This document shows positions 51,043-59,791 of a stretch of DNA of 64,000 bases, piece after piece. The first letter of the stretch is position 1; each line of letters opens with the position of its first letter. A program made the translations under genes and the position numbers. The notes under the pieces are model-generated. The model was not told where the DNA came from and did not search any database. It was given only the letters and a program-made list of their open reading frames with translations. The stretch comes from Rossellomorea orangium (lineage in GTDB: Bacteria; Bacillota; Bacilli; Bacillales; Bacillaceae_B): assembly GCF_019334305.1 (NCBI RefSeq), contig NZ_JAHWGH010000014.1, forward strand, positions 186,001 through 250,000, read 5' to 3'.

Positions 51043-52110
51043 TTATAGCTTTATATTATGTATGTCCAATAGATCCTTTAATGCCGGCCTTTCATTCCCA
51101 TCCCTGCCCATTACATGCCCCGCTGTAATCAATGAATTCAAGACCGCTTCTTCCGTCGCTTCGCCGATCGCCCGGAAGGCAAGGTCGATCTCTTCTTCAT
51201 GAATCATAGGGACGGACATGCATTGGGACGTCTGATCATGAGGGATCTTCGTTGCGGTCGAAAAGCCGATGACCACTTCACCGCTTCCGGTTGTGATGAT
51301 GGATCCAGTCCGGGATAGTCCGGTGATCGACCTCTTGATGATCCGGTTGAGCTGTCTTTCTGATACTGGGAGGTCCGTCCCTGCAATGATGATGACGGAA
51401 CCTTTGTCACGTTCCTCACGTGATTCCAGAATAGCTTCTTTCAGTTCTTCCCCGACTGCTCTGCCGTTTATGGTCAGGTCGCTCAGAATCCCGAAGTTCG
51501 TTAAGACGAGCACTCCCATTGTGTAGGTACCGTGATTCATCTTCATGATCCTTGAAGCCGTTCCGATCCCGCCTTTCAAGGAATAACAGAGCATGCCGGT
51601 ACCGGCTCCGACTGCTCCCTCTTCCACTTTGACAGAAGTGTGTTCAAGTGCTTGGCGGACATGATCCTTCGTCACGAACCGGGCTCTAATATCGTTTAAA
51701 AACATATCATTGCATTCACACACCACGGGATTGACGGTTCCCGTCGTCCTCCCGATCTCCGGATTCTGTTCAAGCATGTAATCGATGAGAGCATCGGCAG
51801 CTGTTCCGATACTTAATGTGTTCGTTAATAGAATGGGAGATTCCAAGGTTCCGAGTTCAGTGATCTGGATCGTACCCATCGTTTTGCCGAATCCATTAAT
51901 GACATGACTAGAAGCAATCAGTTTTTCTTTAAATATATTGCCTTGATGAGGCTGGATGCTCGTGACGCCAGTCTGCATGTCACCCTTGCTGAGTGTGGCA
52001 TGACCGACCGTGACGCCTTCTACATCTGTGATTGAGTTGAGCTGGCCCGTTTCCATTTTGCCGATTCTTACTCCGTAGTCCCGGATCCTCTTTTGTCGAG
52101 AAGTATGCAT
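51043..52110 (-). CDS. P1-family (DmpA-like) aminopeptidase
   Basis: 355 residues of the DmpA/OAT Ntn-hydrolase fold, which self-cleaves to expose its nucleophile. Characteristic segments: NSITDVEGVTVGHATL, GRTTGTVNPVVCECND, GAVGAGTGM and the catalytic IIAGTDLPVSERQL, with Ser expected after PV. Releases N-terminal residues from peptides or amides. AAAGGAGGG precedes the ATG. First in a run of leftward genes down to the kinase and deaminase. Confidence 0.9.
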   Translation of the reverse strand: MHTSRQKRIRDYGVRIGKMETGQLNSITDVEGVTVGHATLSKGDMQTGVTSIQPHQGNIFKEKLIASSHVINGFGKTMGTIQITELGTLESPILLTNTLSIGTAADALIDYMLEQNPEIGRTTGTVNPVVCECNDMFLNDIRARFVTKDHVRQALEHTSVKVEEGAVGAGTGMLCYSLKGGIGTASRIMKMNHGTYTMGVLVLTNFGILSDLTINGRAVGEELKEAILESREERDKGSVIIIAGTDLPVSERQLNRIIKRSITGLSRTGSIITTGSGEVVIGFSTATKIPHDQTSQCMSVPMIHEEEIDLAFRAIGEATEEAVLNSLITAGHVMGRDGNERPALKDLLDIHNIKL

Positions 52111-52121
52111 GACGCCCTCCT

Positions 52122-52544
52122 TTACGCGAATATTCCGAAAAATTCAGTTGTATAAAACAGGACCAATGTGACTGTCAGAAAGGTCAATTGTGAAAGGGTG
52201 AATTTATAATCATTTGGATTCTCTGCATGTCTTTTTTCAAAGACAGCCCTTACTGTCTCGGAAACCAGGACAAAACCGAATAGTAACATGTACGATTCCA
52301 AGTACCATACTTTATTCTCTGGCCCCAGATTGAAAGTATTATAGAAACCGCAAACGACGATAAGGATCACAAATGTAATCCGAATCACCCAATCCATTTT
52401 TTTATGACGGTCATTCAAATGGTTATACGAGAACCTCTTCTTCCTCTTGACGTTCAGTATCCTTCTCATTCCTATGTTAAATAGGAAGATGAGCAGAGCA
52501 TAGATTGATAGGAATAGGAAACTCTTTAGTAAAAAATGGTCCAT
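52122..52544 (-). CDS. DUF4181-family membrane protein (paralogue 2 of 3)
   Basis: 140 residues with four membrane helices and the loop LNVKRKKRFSYNHLNDRHKKMDW after helix 1, the clearest DUF4181 signature of the three copies. Directly upstream of the P1 peptidase gene. GGGAGG before the ATG. Function unknown. Confidence 0.75.
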   Translation of the reverse strand: MDHFLLKSFLFLSIYALLIFLFNIGMRRILNVKRKKRFSYNHLNDRHKKMDWVIRITFVILIVVCGFYNTFNLGPENKVWYLESYMLLFGFVLVSETVRAVFEKRHAENPNDYKFTLSQLTFLTVTLVLFYTTEFFGIFA

Positions 52545-52711
52545 TCTACAGTTTCCTCCCTTGTACGAATTTAGAAGATTGAGCGGTTCACTACCAATTA
52601 TTCCAAAATATTCTTATAAACTCAATCCTTTCGGTATAAATCGTTGGGTGACATTGCTCGCAGCCCAAGCAGGCTACCAATTTCCACGCGTACCCTACAC
52701 TCTTAATCCAT

Positions 52712-52741
52712 AAAAAAAGAAAACGGCGCTGACCGTTTTCT
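52712..52741 (-). terminator. Terminator downstream of a small membrane-protein gene
   Basis: AGAAAACGG and CCGTTTTCT form a 9-bp stem with a T7 run on the minus strand. The remaining part of the 224-base gap up to 52545 shows nothing recognised. Confidence 0.8.
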
Positions 52742-52768
52742 CTTACGTTTCCAATAAAGGAATGAGCT

Positions 52769-53113
52769 TTATTTCCTTAGTTGAAAACTCAAAGGAAATA
52801 AAATGAAAAACAGGATCATGACCCCACCCAAAGGAATAAAAAAACAGATAATGCTTACTATCCGTAATGCGATATAATGACCGGCTTTCATGAAGCTGAA
52901 TCTGCGATTGAGCAGATGAAAACCTGCGTGGATGATAAAACATATAAGCAAAAAGAAGAGGAACATCCCGATCGACTCCATCAAGAAGACCGGCAGAGTA
53001 CTGTCCCCGCTATCGATATACATGCCGGTGACGGTCACAAAAGCGAGTGCAATCAGGAAGAATGGGACGGTGAATAGGATAAGCATCTTCATTGTGTAAA
53101 GTGTTTCTTGCAT
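52769..53113 (-). CDS. Small integral membrane protein
   Basis: About 114 residues with three or four membrane helices (LILFTVPFFLIALAFVTVTGM, FLMESIGMFLFFLLICFIIH, ALRIVSIICFFIPLGGVMILFF). Not recognised. ATG 53113 has AAGGGGA 6 nt upstream. It begins 15 bases after the kinase gene, likely in the same operon. Confidence 0.6.
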   Translation of the reverse strand: MQETLYTMKMLILFTVPFFLIALAFVTVTGMYIDSGDSTLPVFLMESIGMFLFFLLICFIIHAGFHLLNRRFSFMKAGHYIALRIVSIICFFIPLGGVMILFFILFPLSFQLRK

Positions 53114-53127
53114 GGCGACTCCCCTTA

Positions 53128-53724
53128 TCATTCTCTAAAAATATAATCCGCCCTGCCGATTGGATGATCATGAAGAAGGTAATAATCTTCAGCCTTCCAA
53201 TATCTTCGTTCGTACTTTGCGATTCTCTCCTGCACATCCCCTAGATAGACATCCCGTCCTATGACTCTCTTTACCCGTGTTTCTGGGGGACAGTCAATGA
53301 ATATCACATAGTCAAAGAAATCACGCCACTCTTTCCGCTGCAGGAAGACGCCTTCGATCAGAATGATGGTGTCTTTCGTATAGTGAAATTTCTTCTGTAC
53401 AATCGTGTCCGTGGAAGAATCATAGAAAGGTAATAGGATGTCAACGTTATGATGCAGCTTTTGAAACAAGTCAGATGTAAGGGATGCGATGTCCCATTGA
53501 AGGGCGTAATATTCATACCATTCTTCGTTCCCCGTCCCGTACCGGTGGCTCTTTCCCACAATGTGGTCGTCCAGATGGAGAATGGATGTGCCGTACTTGA
53601 TTTCTCTTTTTAACGCTTCCGCGAAGGTTGATTTACCAGCCCCTCCCAGTCCGTCAATTCCCACGATGAATGGCCTGTGTTGTGAACATCTTTCATGGTA
53701 TCGGGTCAGAAGTGTCTCCATCAT
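53128..53724 (-). CDS. Uridine kinase-like P-loop kinase
   Basis: About 198 residues: Walker A GIDGLGGAGKSTFAEAL, LHLDDH, Walker B-like IILIEGVFL and RVKRVIGRD. Resembles uridine kinase-family proteins; substrate may be a nucleoside. The first of two adjacent ATGs at 53724 has GAGGTG 9 nt upstream; the frame continues to 53778 within the previous gene without a site. Confidence 0.82.
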   Translation of the reverse strand: MMETLLTRYHERCSQHRPFIVGIDGLGGAGKSTFAEALKREIKYGTSILHLDDHIVGKSHRYGTGNEEWYEYYALQWDIASLTSDLFQKLHHNVDILLPFYDSSTDTIVQKKFHYTKDTIILIEGVFLQRKEWRDFFDYVIFIDCPPETRVKRVIGRDVYLGDVQERIAKYERRYWKAEDYYLLHDHPIGRADYIFRE

Positions 53725-53737
53725 TACACCAAACACC

Positions 53738-54217
53738 TCAATCATTCGATTCCAACACTTGCCCGCTATATGTCCCATGCTTCTCTATCAGTCCTTTTTC
53801 GAACTCCTCACACCACTGCTTGATTTCTTCAATATCATCCGTCTCAAATACCTTTTGATCCCAAGACATATTTGTATGCCGATCCTTGTCTGCCCGGTAT
53901 TCATCGAATAAAATATAATAAGGTTCTTTCCCTTTCGTGAAGTTAGAGTATTTTCTGATTTCATCCCATTCTTCATCAAACACTTCTTTGTATCGGTTGA
54001 CCCTGCACAGGATCTGTCCGGGATGTAGGAAAGGATAACGCTCTGAAATCCCCCACAAAGGTTGATCTGCTTTCATGAATTCTTCTTCATTTTCTTCTTC
54101 CATTACGACGTAGGTGTATATGTCATACCTGTTTTCCTCCAATGGTTCCGGCTTATATGCTCTGATCATCAAGAAAACTACCAGTATAAGTATGACACCA
54201 ATGATTAAATAAACCAT
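53738..54217 (-). CDS. Membrane-anchored hypothetical protein
   Basis: About 159 residues: one N-terminal membrane helix (MVYLIIGVILILVVFLMI) then an acidic soluble domain (YDIYTYVVMEEENEEEFM ... WCEEFEKGLIEKHG). Not recognised. ATG 54217 has GGGAGG 5 nt upstream and follows the deaminase stop by one base, so the two are coupled. Confidence 0.6.
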   Translation of the reverse strand: MVYLIIGVILILVVFLMIRAYKPEPLEENRYDIYTYVVMEEENEEEFMKADQPLWGISERYPFLHPGQILCRVNRYKEVFDEEWDEIRKYSNFTKGKEPYYILFDEYRADKDRHTNMSWDQKVFETDDIEEIKQWCEEFEKGLIEKHGTYSGQVLESND

Positions 54218-54218
54218 G

Positions 54219-54728
54219 TCATCCTCCCTTTTTATATGTATTTCGCAAATGCACCACATGATTGGGATTCGACTCCCACTGTTCCATAAGCTCTAGCTGC
54301 TTCATCTTTAGATCGCCATACGGTTCTTCCCTTACATCGACCTCCCGGAGTTTCCGTTCAAAGATGCCTGCTGCGTTGATTTTTTTATAACCTCCAAATC
54401 CTTCACCATCATTCAGTAACCACACCACTCGTTTAATATTGGCAAAGAGAATACCGCCTGTGCACATTAGGCACGGCTCCAGCGTTGTGTAGATCGTGAA
54501 TGTCTCTCGCTGAACCTTTGCCTTAAATATGGATGAGCCGGCATTTCGAATGGCATCCATCTCCGCATGAGCCGTTGCATCCTGTTGAGAATGGACACGA
54601 TTTCTCCCTGTTGAGATGATATTCTGATGTTCATCGACAAGGACTGCTCCGACCGGATAGGTCTGTTCGTTTAATGCTATTTTGGCCTCTTCAAGGGCCA
54701 TCTCAAGAAAATATCGATCGTTGGTCAT
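54219..54728 (-). CDS. Nucleoside/tRNA-adenosine deaminase-type (CDA superfamily) deaminase
   Basis: About 169 residues with the zinc motif HAEMDAI (His, Glu) and PCLMC, the guanine/cytosine/tRNA-adenosine deaminase branch. AVLVDEHQNIISTGRNRVHSQQDATAHAE is standard. Substrate may be guanine or a nucleoside; the housekeeping tadA is expected elsewhere. ATG 54728 has GGAGGGG 5 nt upstream. First gene of the operon that continues with the anchored protein and the uridine kinase-like gene. Confidence 0.82.
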   Translation of the reverse strand: MTNDRYFLEMALEEAKIALNEQTYPVGAVLVDEHQNIISTGRNRVHSQQDATAHAEMDAIRNAGSSIFKAKVQRETFTIYTTLEPCLMCTGGILFANIKRVVWLLNDGEGFGGYKKINAAGIFERKLREVDVREEPYGDLKMKQLELMEQWESNPNHVVHLRNTYKKGG

Positions 54729-54801
54729 TTCATCCCCTCCACCTGCCAATTATTTCAAAATACATAAAGAAACACAATCTTGAAATCTATTCTTCTTGCA
54801 T

Positions 54802-54842
54802 AAAAAAAGCCAGCCCCTACACATTAATGTGTAGAGACTGAC
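54802..54842 (-). terminator. Terminator of the PhoX-like phosphatase gene
   Basis: GTCAGTCTCTACACAT pairs with ATGTGTAGGGGCTGGC over 16 bp (several G-U pairs), followed on the minus strand by TTTTTTT. Confidence 0.85.
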
Positions 54843-54858
54843 CTCTTTGTCCTCTATC

Positions 54859-56820
54859 TTATTCTTCAGAATCGTGATCTTCCCGGTCTTCATCTTGCTT
54901 CTCATCATGGTCCTTATGATGACCATCTTTCATGTCCACACCAGGAATGCCGGAGATATAGCCGACTCCGCCTGTTTCCATGATGCCAAGCGTATCTTTC
55001 ATAGCTTTCTCTAATTCTGTTTTATCAACGGCTGTGATTTCTTTCTCATCAAGATCTGCGCCTGGATGTTGATAATTGCTTAGGACATAATTTGAGTCCT
55101 TCATTGAATCTACAGCTCTTAATCCCGTTGCTTCTGCTCCTACTGGAACAGAAAGTATCCTGGAAAGCTTTTTCGTTTGTACATCGTACGCCCACACGAA
55201 GTTGTTCGTGTGCATGTCGCTGTCTTCTCCGATGAAGAGGGTATTCAGGTCTTCTGAGAAGCTCAGGTTGTCAGGGTTTGCTACTAAATCCGGGTTGGCC
55301 GTGTTCCCAAGTGCATCCGGAGAAGCAAGGTCCTCTCCTAATACAAATCCGTTCATGCTGGCAGGAACATAGTCACTGTCTATCTTCTCATCGTCACGAT
55401 CTGTTTGACCTTCTTGAAGATTCAGTTCATACGTGACACCTGATTCAATCTTAGGAAGTTGAATGTCGTCCTGAACGGCTCCAGCCTGCTTTTCCATGCT
55501 TCCTTCTTGATAAGAGATGGCCATGTACGCTTTATGAGCTTCAGCGTTGACGGCAAGTCCCTCCATTTTGTTAAATTCTGAAGTCGCACCAAGGATGGCT
55601 CCGTAACGGCGTGGTTCTAAGAATGCTGCCGCTTTTTCCATGCCTGGTTTCACTTTCAGATATTCAACAGAATCATGTGAGTTCGTCTTAACAGCCGTAA
55701 ACCCTTCAGTTGGTTCTTCCGTTGTTTCGAATAGATCGCTGAATGTCACTCCACCGTCGATCATGTCTTTAATTTCTTTATCGGTTCCGTGCCCAAGCTT
55801 GATCCAGTTTAAGTCACCAGATCCGCCTTTCTCAGTACCGGTTTGATTGAACTTAGCCGCATATAGAGTTCCTGCTGAGAAATCTTTTTCTTTATCGGCT
55901 ACATACATGAACATCATCGTATTGCCGCCGTCGTCACCGAAAATGGCCGTCTTGTTATCCGGAAGGACTTGCATCATTTCGTGCGAGAAACGACCGGTGC
56001 TGTAATGTTTGACGACGGATGGTTTTCCATCATGTGAGACGGAGATTTCCGGGATCCAGCCGTAATTGTAAGGATTTGCTTTAGATTCATCATGGAAGTA
56101 ATAATTCGCAAAGTTGCTGACTTCTTTATAGGCATCAGAATCTTTGTTTTCAAACTCTCTTGCGTCCGGCTCATATTCCTCTGAACCGAGGTGCGTGCCC
56201 CAATCGGTTGTGGATCCGTTACATGGGTTCCATAGTCCGTCTACGCTCGAGAAATCAATCTTATGGGCTTCTTTCACAGAAAGCTTGCCCGTTTTTTTAT
56301 CATGGTCAAGCTCTGACAATGTCATCGATGCAGGAAGACCAGAAATCTTCTCACCTGCGTTATTTTGTGAATCATATTCAAAGTGGGAAACCATGAATGA
56401 CTTATTCCCTTTCTTCAGAAAGCTGTTGGAATCCGGCGCATCTGAAATGAAATAAGATGGACTGGATGGAACGCTTTTGTCCATGATCGGATCACCGTTC
56501 ACGTCGATCGGTGTACCGGCTGGAATCATTTCTCCCTTATTGTCGACGATTTTATCTTTTGATAGGTAGAGTTGATCATAGTTAAGCGGCAGTTCTTTCA
56601 CTGTCCCGTCTTTATATGTCACTTTGACTGTTGCTGTTGTATAGGTTTTTACCATATTTTTAATATTGTCAGGAGCTTTCATGGAAGAGAATTCAACACT
56701 CTCGATTTTCTTGTGTGAATCTTTCTTTTCACCGTTGTGCCCGTTCTCTTGAGCCATGGCTGTTAAGGATGAAGATGCTAGTAACGCCATCGATAGTCCG
56801 ATTGATAGTCTTTTTTTCAT
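54859..56820 (-). CDS. phoX: Secreted PhoX-family (DUF839) phosphatase
   Basis: 653 residues with a Sec signal peptide (MKKRLSIGLSMALLASSSLTAMA, cleavage near AMA-QE). The mature protein has PhoX/DUF839 features: NPCNGSTTDWGTHLGSEEYEPDA, YGWIPEI, STGRFSHEMM, GDDGGNTMMFMYVA, LEPRRYGAILGATSEFNKMEGLA and DNLSFSEDLNTLFIGED. PhoX enzymes are calcium/iron phosphomonoesterases, usually Tat-exported, whereas this one lacks a twin-arginine motif. The acidic, His-rich C-terminus (HHKDHDEKQDEDREDHD) may bind metal. Upstream TTTACA-N5-TTAAAC at 11-base spacing could be part of a Pho box. Confidence 0.82.
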   Translation of the reverse strand: MKKRLSIGLSMALLASSSLTAMAQENGHNGEKKDSHKKIESVEFSSMKAPDNIKNMVKTYTTATVKVTYKDGTVKELPLNYDQLYLSKDKIVDNKGEMIPAGTPIDVNGDPIMDKSVPSSPSYFISDAPDSNSFLKKGNKSFMVSHFEYDSQNNAGEKISGLPASMTLSELDHDKKTGKLSVKEAHKIDFSSVDGLWNPCNGSTTDWGTHLGSEEYEPDAREFENKDSDAYKEVSNFANYYFHDESKANPYNYGWIPEISVSHDGKPSVVKHYSTGRFSHEMMQVLPDNKTAIFGDDGGNTMMFMYVADKEKDFSAGTLYAAKFNQTGTEKGGSGDLNWIKLGHGTDKEIKDMIDGGVTFSDLFETTEEPTEGFTAVKTNSHDSVEYLKVKPGMEKAAAFLEPRRYGAILGATSEFNKMEGLAVNAEAHKAYMAISYQEGSMEKQAGAVQDDIQLPKIESGVTYELNLQEGQTDRDDEKIDSDYVPASMNGFVLGEDLASPDALGNTANPDLVANPDNLSFSEDLNTLFIGEDSDMHTNNFVWAYDVQTKKLSRILSVPVGAEATGLRAVDSMKDSNYVLSNYQHPGADLDEKEITAVDKTELEKAMKDTLGIMETGGVGYISGIPGVDMKDGHHKDHDEKQDEDREDHDSEE

Positions 56821-56953
56821 CTTAAAAAAACCTCCTACTGTATTTGCTACAACTCTAGTTAAACATTGAATGTTTAAGTCAGTATGAATACAAGTGGGAT
56901 AAGTTTAAATCTATGTAAATATTCATTTACGTTACGATATCAATTCTATGTGG

Positions 56954-57610
56954 TTATGTTAAGGAAGCAAACTCCAATGCATTTCCATCAAGATCAATCA
57001 CATGAAATACTGATCTGCTTATGTCTCTTTTTACATGAAACTGCCGCACCTCAAGCATCCGGTAATAAAGAAAGATACGGGAAGCGTCACCCTGTTTGAT
57101 TGCCGCTGACAACTTCTGAACAATCTCGCGGTTGGAGAATGCGGGAACCGGGGTATCCTCCGTTACGGATGTCAGCTTTTTTCTGGAACGATGAAGAGCG
57201 GTTTTGATCGATTCATCGCTGACTCTCAGCATGGCGGCGATTTCCTTTGTCTTATATTGAAATACATCTTTCAGGGTTATGAGCATCGCCTGTTGCAGGG
57301 GAAGTGCAGAAAGCAGAATCTCAATCAAAGCGTCAAATTCGGTAGGGTCGCTCACTTCCCGAATATCTTCATGATGAGAAAGAAATTCCTTCTTCTTTCT
57401 TTTCTCATCGATAAAAAGGTTTTTGGCCACTTTGTATAGAAAAGAGAAAGTGAACTCCCGATCAGGATCGGCCTTTTTCAAATGGTAGATTTTCAGCAAC
57501 GTTTCCTGTAAAAGATCTTCTGCCTGCCAATGTGAGCCTGATAGTTTCAAGCAATAACGATACAGTTTATTCACCGTTTGTTCCAACTCTTCAAAAATAA
57601 TGTGAATCAC
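56954..57610 (-). CDS. ECF sigma factor with C-terminal extension
   Basis: About 218 residues. Region 2 (LYRYCLKLSGSHWQAEDLLQETLLKIYHL ... TFSFLYKVAKNLFIDEKRKKK) and region 4 (LPLQQAMLITLKDVFQYKTKEIAAMLRVSDESIKTALHRSRKKL) are both complete. About 60 residues follow (FSNREIVQKLSAAIKQGDASRIFLYYRM), similar to the SnoaL-like tails of ECF41-type factors. No anti-sigma gene is adjacent. The start is unclear: GTG 57610 has only a weak site, and the ATG at 57655 has none. Divergent from the VOC gene. Confidence 0.82.
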   Translation of the reverse strand: MIHIIFEELEQTVNKLYRYCLKLSGSHWQAEDLLQETLLKIYHLKKADPDREFTFSFLYKVAKNLFIDEKRKKKEFLSHHEDIREVSDPTEFDALIEILLSALPLQQAMLITLKDVFQYKTKEIAAMLRVSDESIKTALHRSRKKLTSVTEDTPVPAFSNREIVQKLSAAIKQGDASRIFLYYRMLEVRQFHVKRDISRSVFHVIDLDGNALEFASLT

Positions 57611-57684
57611 CCCACCATTTTTTGTAACTTTTTCTTCATTATATTCGTTATACATAGGAATTTCATTTATAAGGAGAGGATACG

Positions 57685-58104
57685 ATGTTTAAAATTGGAA
57701 GTGTTTTTGTCCCTGTGACGAATCTTGAGAAATCATCCGCCTGGTATGAGGAGCATCTAGGCGTGAAGAAAATTGGTTCATGGGACGGGGGTGCAGGTTA
57801 TTACCTCCCCAACGGTTCTACCCAATTCGGGTTGATTCAAGTTGAAACCCCTCAGCCGACGGAGTTTGTCATTAAAGGGAAGCAGAAGAACAGCTATTTC
57901 AATTTTGTTGTAGAGGATGTGGTTGCCGTTCATGAAGAATTGAACGGCAAAGGTTTGGTGACGACGGATATTGACGACTTCGGGGGGATGCGTTTCTTCG
58001 ACTTCTTTGATCCTGACGGGAATCCGTTCAGTGTGGTGAGCGAGGTGGAAGGTTCTCCTTTTCACTCGGATAACGTGAAAAAGCTTCAGGAAATGAATCG
58101 CTGA
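57685..58104 (+). CDS. VOC-family (glyoxalase/bleomycin resistance-type) protein
   Basis: 139 residues: FVPVTNLEKSSAWYEEHLGVKKIG and FFDFFDPDGNPFSVVSE are typical of the vicinal-oxygen-chelate fold. Whether it is an enzyme or a binding protein is open. AAGGAGAGG precedes the ATG. Ends at a bidirectional terminator. Confidence 0.88.
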   Translation: MFKIGSVFVPVTNLEKSSAWYEEHLGVKKIGSWDGGAGYYLPNGSTQFGLIQVETPQPTEFVIKGKQKNSYFNFVVEDVVAVHEELNGKGLVTTDIDDFGGMRFFDFFDPDGNPFSVVSEVEGSPFHSDNVKKLQEMNR

Positions 58105-58106
58105 AG

Positions 58107-58138
58107 AAAAAAGGTGACCGGGATCCCGGTCACCTTTT
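58107..58138. terminator. Palindromic bidirectional terminator
   Basis: AAAAGGTGACCGGGA and TCCCGGTCACCTTTT make a fully symmetric stem between convergent genes. Confidence 0.85.
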
Positions 58139-58812
58139 CATGATTCAACGGCCATTTCAAGGGCGTCGAATGGCTCTTTTTCTTTGGATGTGATCGTATA
58201 GACGGTCTTTCCTTCCTGCCATTTCACGACCGTTTCGGGATGTTCCTTGAATCCGTTGATCGTGATCAGGCCTTTGTCGTCAGGCGCGGGTAAGTAATTT
58301 TTCTCTAAATAGTCCACTACTTTCCTCGCCATGTCTTCTGCCCCGTCATATCCATCAATGCGATAGTGCGGATCTGTCGGGAAGTTGACTTTAATCAGCC
58401 AGCGGCCTTCATTCCAGTAAAGATACTCGTGGCCGGCTGCCCCTTCCTGGAGTCCTTTGATACCGTGACCAAGATCGATGTTCGTCTGATCGACCTTCTC
58501 GTATCCTTCGATTTGAGCAGCCGCTTCTCCAAGTGAATCATATTGCTGCTCTTGAATATCCTCATTTTCACTGTTCGTATCACTTTCCGCTTTTCCACTG
58601 CTGTCTCCGCCATCTTCCTTGCTGCCATCATCGGCGTTCATATCCTCACCGGTATTGTCCACTGAATTGTTTTCATCCTTCGTATCCGTTTGGTTTTCGT
58701 CCATGGACTGATTGGTTTCGTTCTGATCTGATGCAGTCCCGTCCCCGCTGCAGGCCGTAAAGAGTAAAACATTGCCCAGAAGGAGAGCTGCCGTAGTTGA
58801 TTTGAAAGACAT
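58138..58812 (-). CDS. Lipoprotein with acidic low-complexity linker
   Basis: 224 residues. Type II signal peptide with lipobox LFTAC (Cys21), a 70-residue Asp/Asn/Glu/Ser-rich linker and a C-terminal domain of about 130 residues (YDSLGEAAAQIEGYEKVDQTNIDLGHGIKG ... TVVKWQEGKTVYTIT). Not assigned to a known family. GGTGG before the ATG; the stop lies in the shared terminator. Confidence 0.72.
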   Translation of the reverse strand: MSFKSTTAALLLGNVLLFTACSGDGTASDQNETNQSMDENQTDTKDENNSVDNTGEDMNADDGSKEDGGDSSGKAESDTNSENEDIQEQQYDSLGEAAAQIEGYEKVDQTNIDLGHGIKGLQEGAAGHEYLYWNEGRWLIKVNFPTDPHYRIDGYDGAEDMARKVVDYLEKNYLPAPDDKGLITINGFKEHPETVVKWQEGKTVYTITSKEKEPFDALEMAVES

Positions 58813-58939
58813 GTCTGCACCACCTTTTAACGTATGTATACCACATGAAAAAGAATTTATTCAATAAATCTTGGAAAAAGTGTTATCACTTGGTGAAAGA
58901 AGGGTATGGACCTATGAATATAAAATGAGGTGTGTTTTC

Positions 58940-59191
58940 ATGAAGATGTCAAAGCTTGATTTAATGACCTGTTTACTATCAAGGGACCAGCATTCTTTCA
59001 AGAAATTTTATCAGGATTATGAAAGGTTTATGTTCCGGACAGGCTATCGGGTGACAGGATGCAGCACGACTACGGAACAATTGATCTTGATGGTCGTAAG
59101 GAATATATGGGATCAACCCTCTGTCATTTCCAAATCCTCTGACCGATACTTATCGGTTATTTTGCAGAAGTTGATAGTAAATCACGACTGA
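58940..59191 (+). CDS. Truncated ECF sigma-like protein (region 2 only)
   Basis: 83 residues: LLSRDQHSFKKFYQDYERFMFRTGYRVTG ... NIWDQP looks like sigma-70 region 2, but no region 4 follows and the protein ends at SVILQKLIVNHD. GAGGTG lies 7 nt before the ATG at 58940, so it is probably translated. Either a degraded sigma gene or a small protein that binds RNA polymerase or an anti-sigma factor. Confidence 0.5.
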   Translation: MKMSKLDLMTCLLSRDQHSFKKFYQDYERFMFRTGYRVTGCSTTTEQLILMVVRNIWDQPSVISKSSDRYLSVILQKLIVNHD

Positions 59192-59211
59192 CCCTGTCCT
59201 TTTAGTGGGAA

Positions 59212-59532
59212 TCATTCAGCATTCACATGGGTAATTTTCTTTATTTCATGTAATTCTTCTTCTTTGACTTCACTCATTAAAAGAGCTTTAAAATCTTTAA
59301 ACAACGTATGTAACTCTGTCTCTTCATCCAATAGCTCCATGCTATTCCGATACACATCTTCATCCTTATACCGAGATATTTCCAGCCATTTGGTTTCATC
59401 CTTCGTATCGTTTAGAAAGATCGTTTCAAATTCCACATACCGACCGTACAATTCCCCTGCCCTTTCCTGGATCTTCATGAATTCCTCTGTTTTGTCTTTT
59501 GGGATATGATAATGATAGATTTTGACGAACAT
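59212..59532 (-). CDS. Small dimeric alpha/beta-barrel-like protein
   Basis: 106 residues: YHYHIPKDKTEEFMKIQERAGELYG ... WLEISRYKDEDVYRNSMELLDEE. The pattern resembles antibiotic-biosynthesis-monooxygenase-type ferredoxin-like proteins. Function unknown. GGAGGG 5 nt before the ATG. Confidence 0.6.
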   Translation of the reverse strand: MFVKIYHYHIPKDKTEEFMKIQERAGELYGRYVEFETIFLNDTKDETKWLEISRYKDEDVYRNSMELLDEETELHTLFKDFKALLMSEVKEEELHEIKKITHVNAE

Positions 59533-59555
59533 GGGGTCCCTCCATAATGATCGTT

Positions 59556-59780
59556 TCAGGTGTTAGTTGTAGAAGAATGCTCCTTTGCCATCTTATATTC
59601 CTGCACTGACCGGGCGAGCATAATTCCCATCCCTCCTATTAAGTAAAGGGGCTGCCAGTCAAATGAATCTTCAATGACAACATTCTTGATCAGGATAAAA
59701 CAGCCATACATAATCCAAAAGCCTGTAAAGCAGGTGGCAAACAACCAGAATTTCGGATACACTTTTTCTTTTGTCATTTT
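59556..59780 (-). CDS. Small membrane protein
   Basis: About 74 residues, two membrane helices (FWLFATCFTGFWIMYGCFIL, LYLIGGMGIMLARSVQEY). AAAGGAGG is 6 nt before the ATG at 59780. Not recognised. Confidence 0.6.
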   Translation of the reverse strand, partial: KMTKEKVYPKFWLFATCFTGFWIMYGCFILIKNVVIEDSFDWQPLYLIGGMGIMLARSVQEYKMAKEHSSTTNT

Positions 59781-59791
59781 TTCGCCTCCTT

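Noticed and set aside
51371..51384. Insertion of the GGTCCGTCCC motif in the P1 peptidase gene
   Set aside because: The bases encode the conserved GTDLPVS catalytic motif, so the match is probably coincidental.
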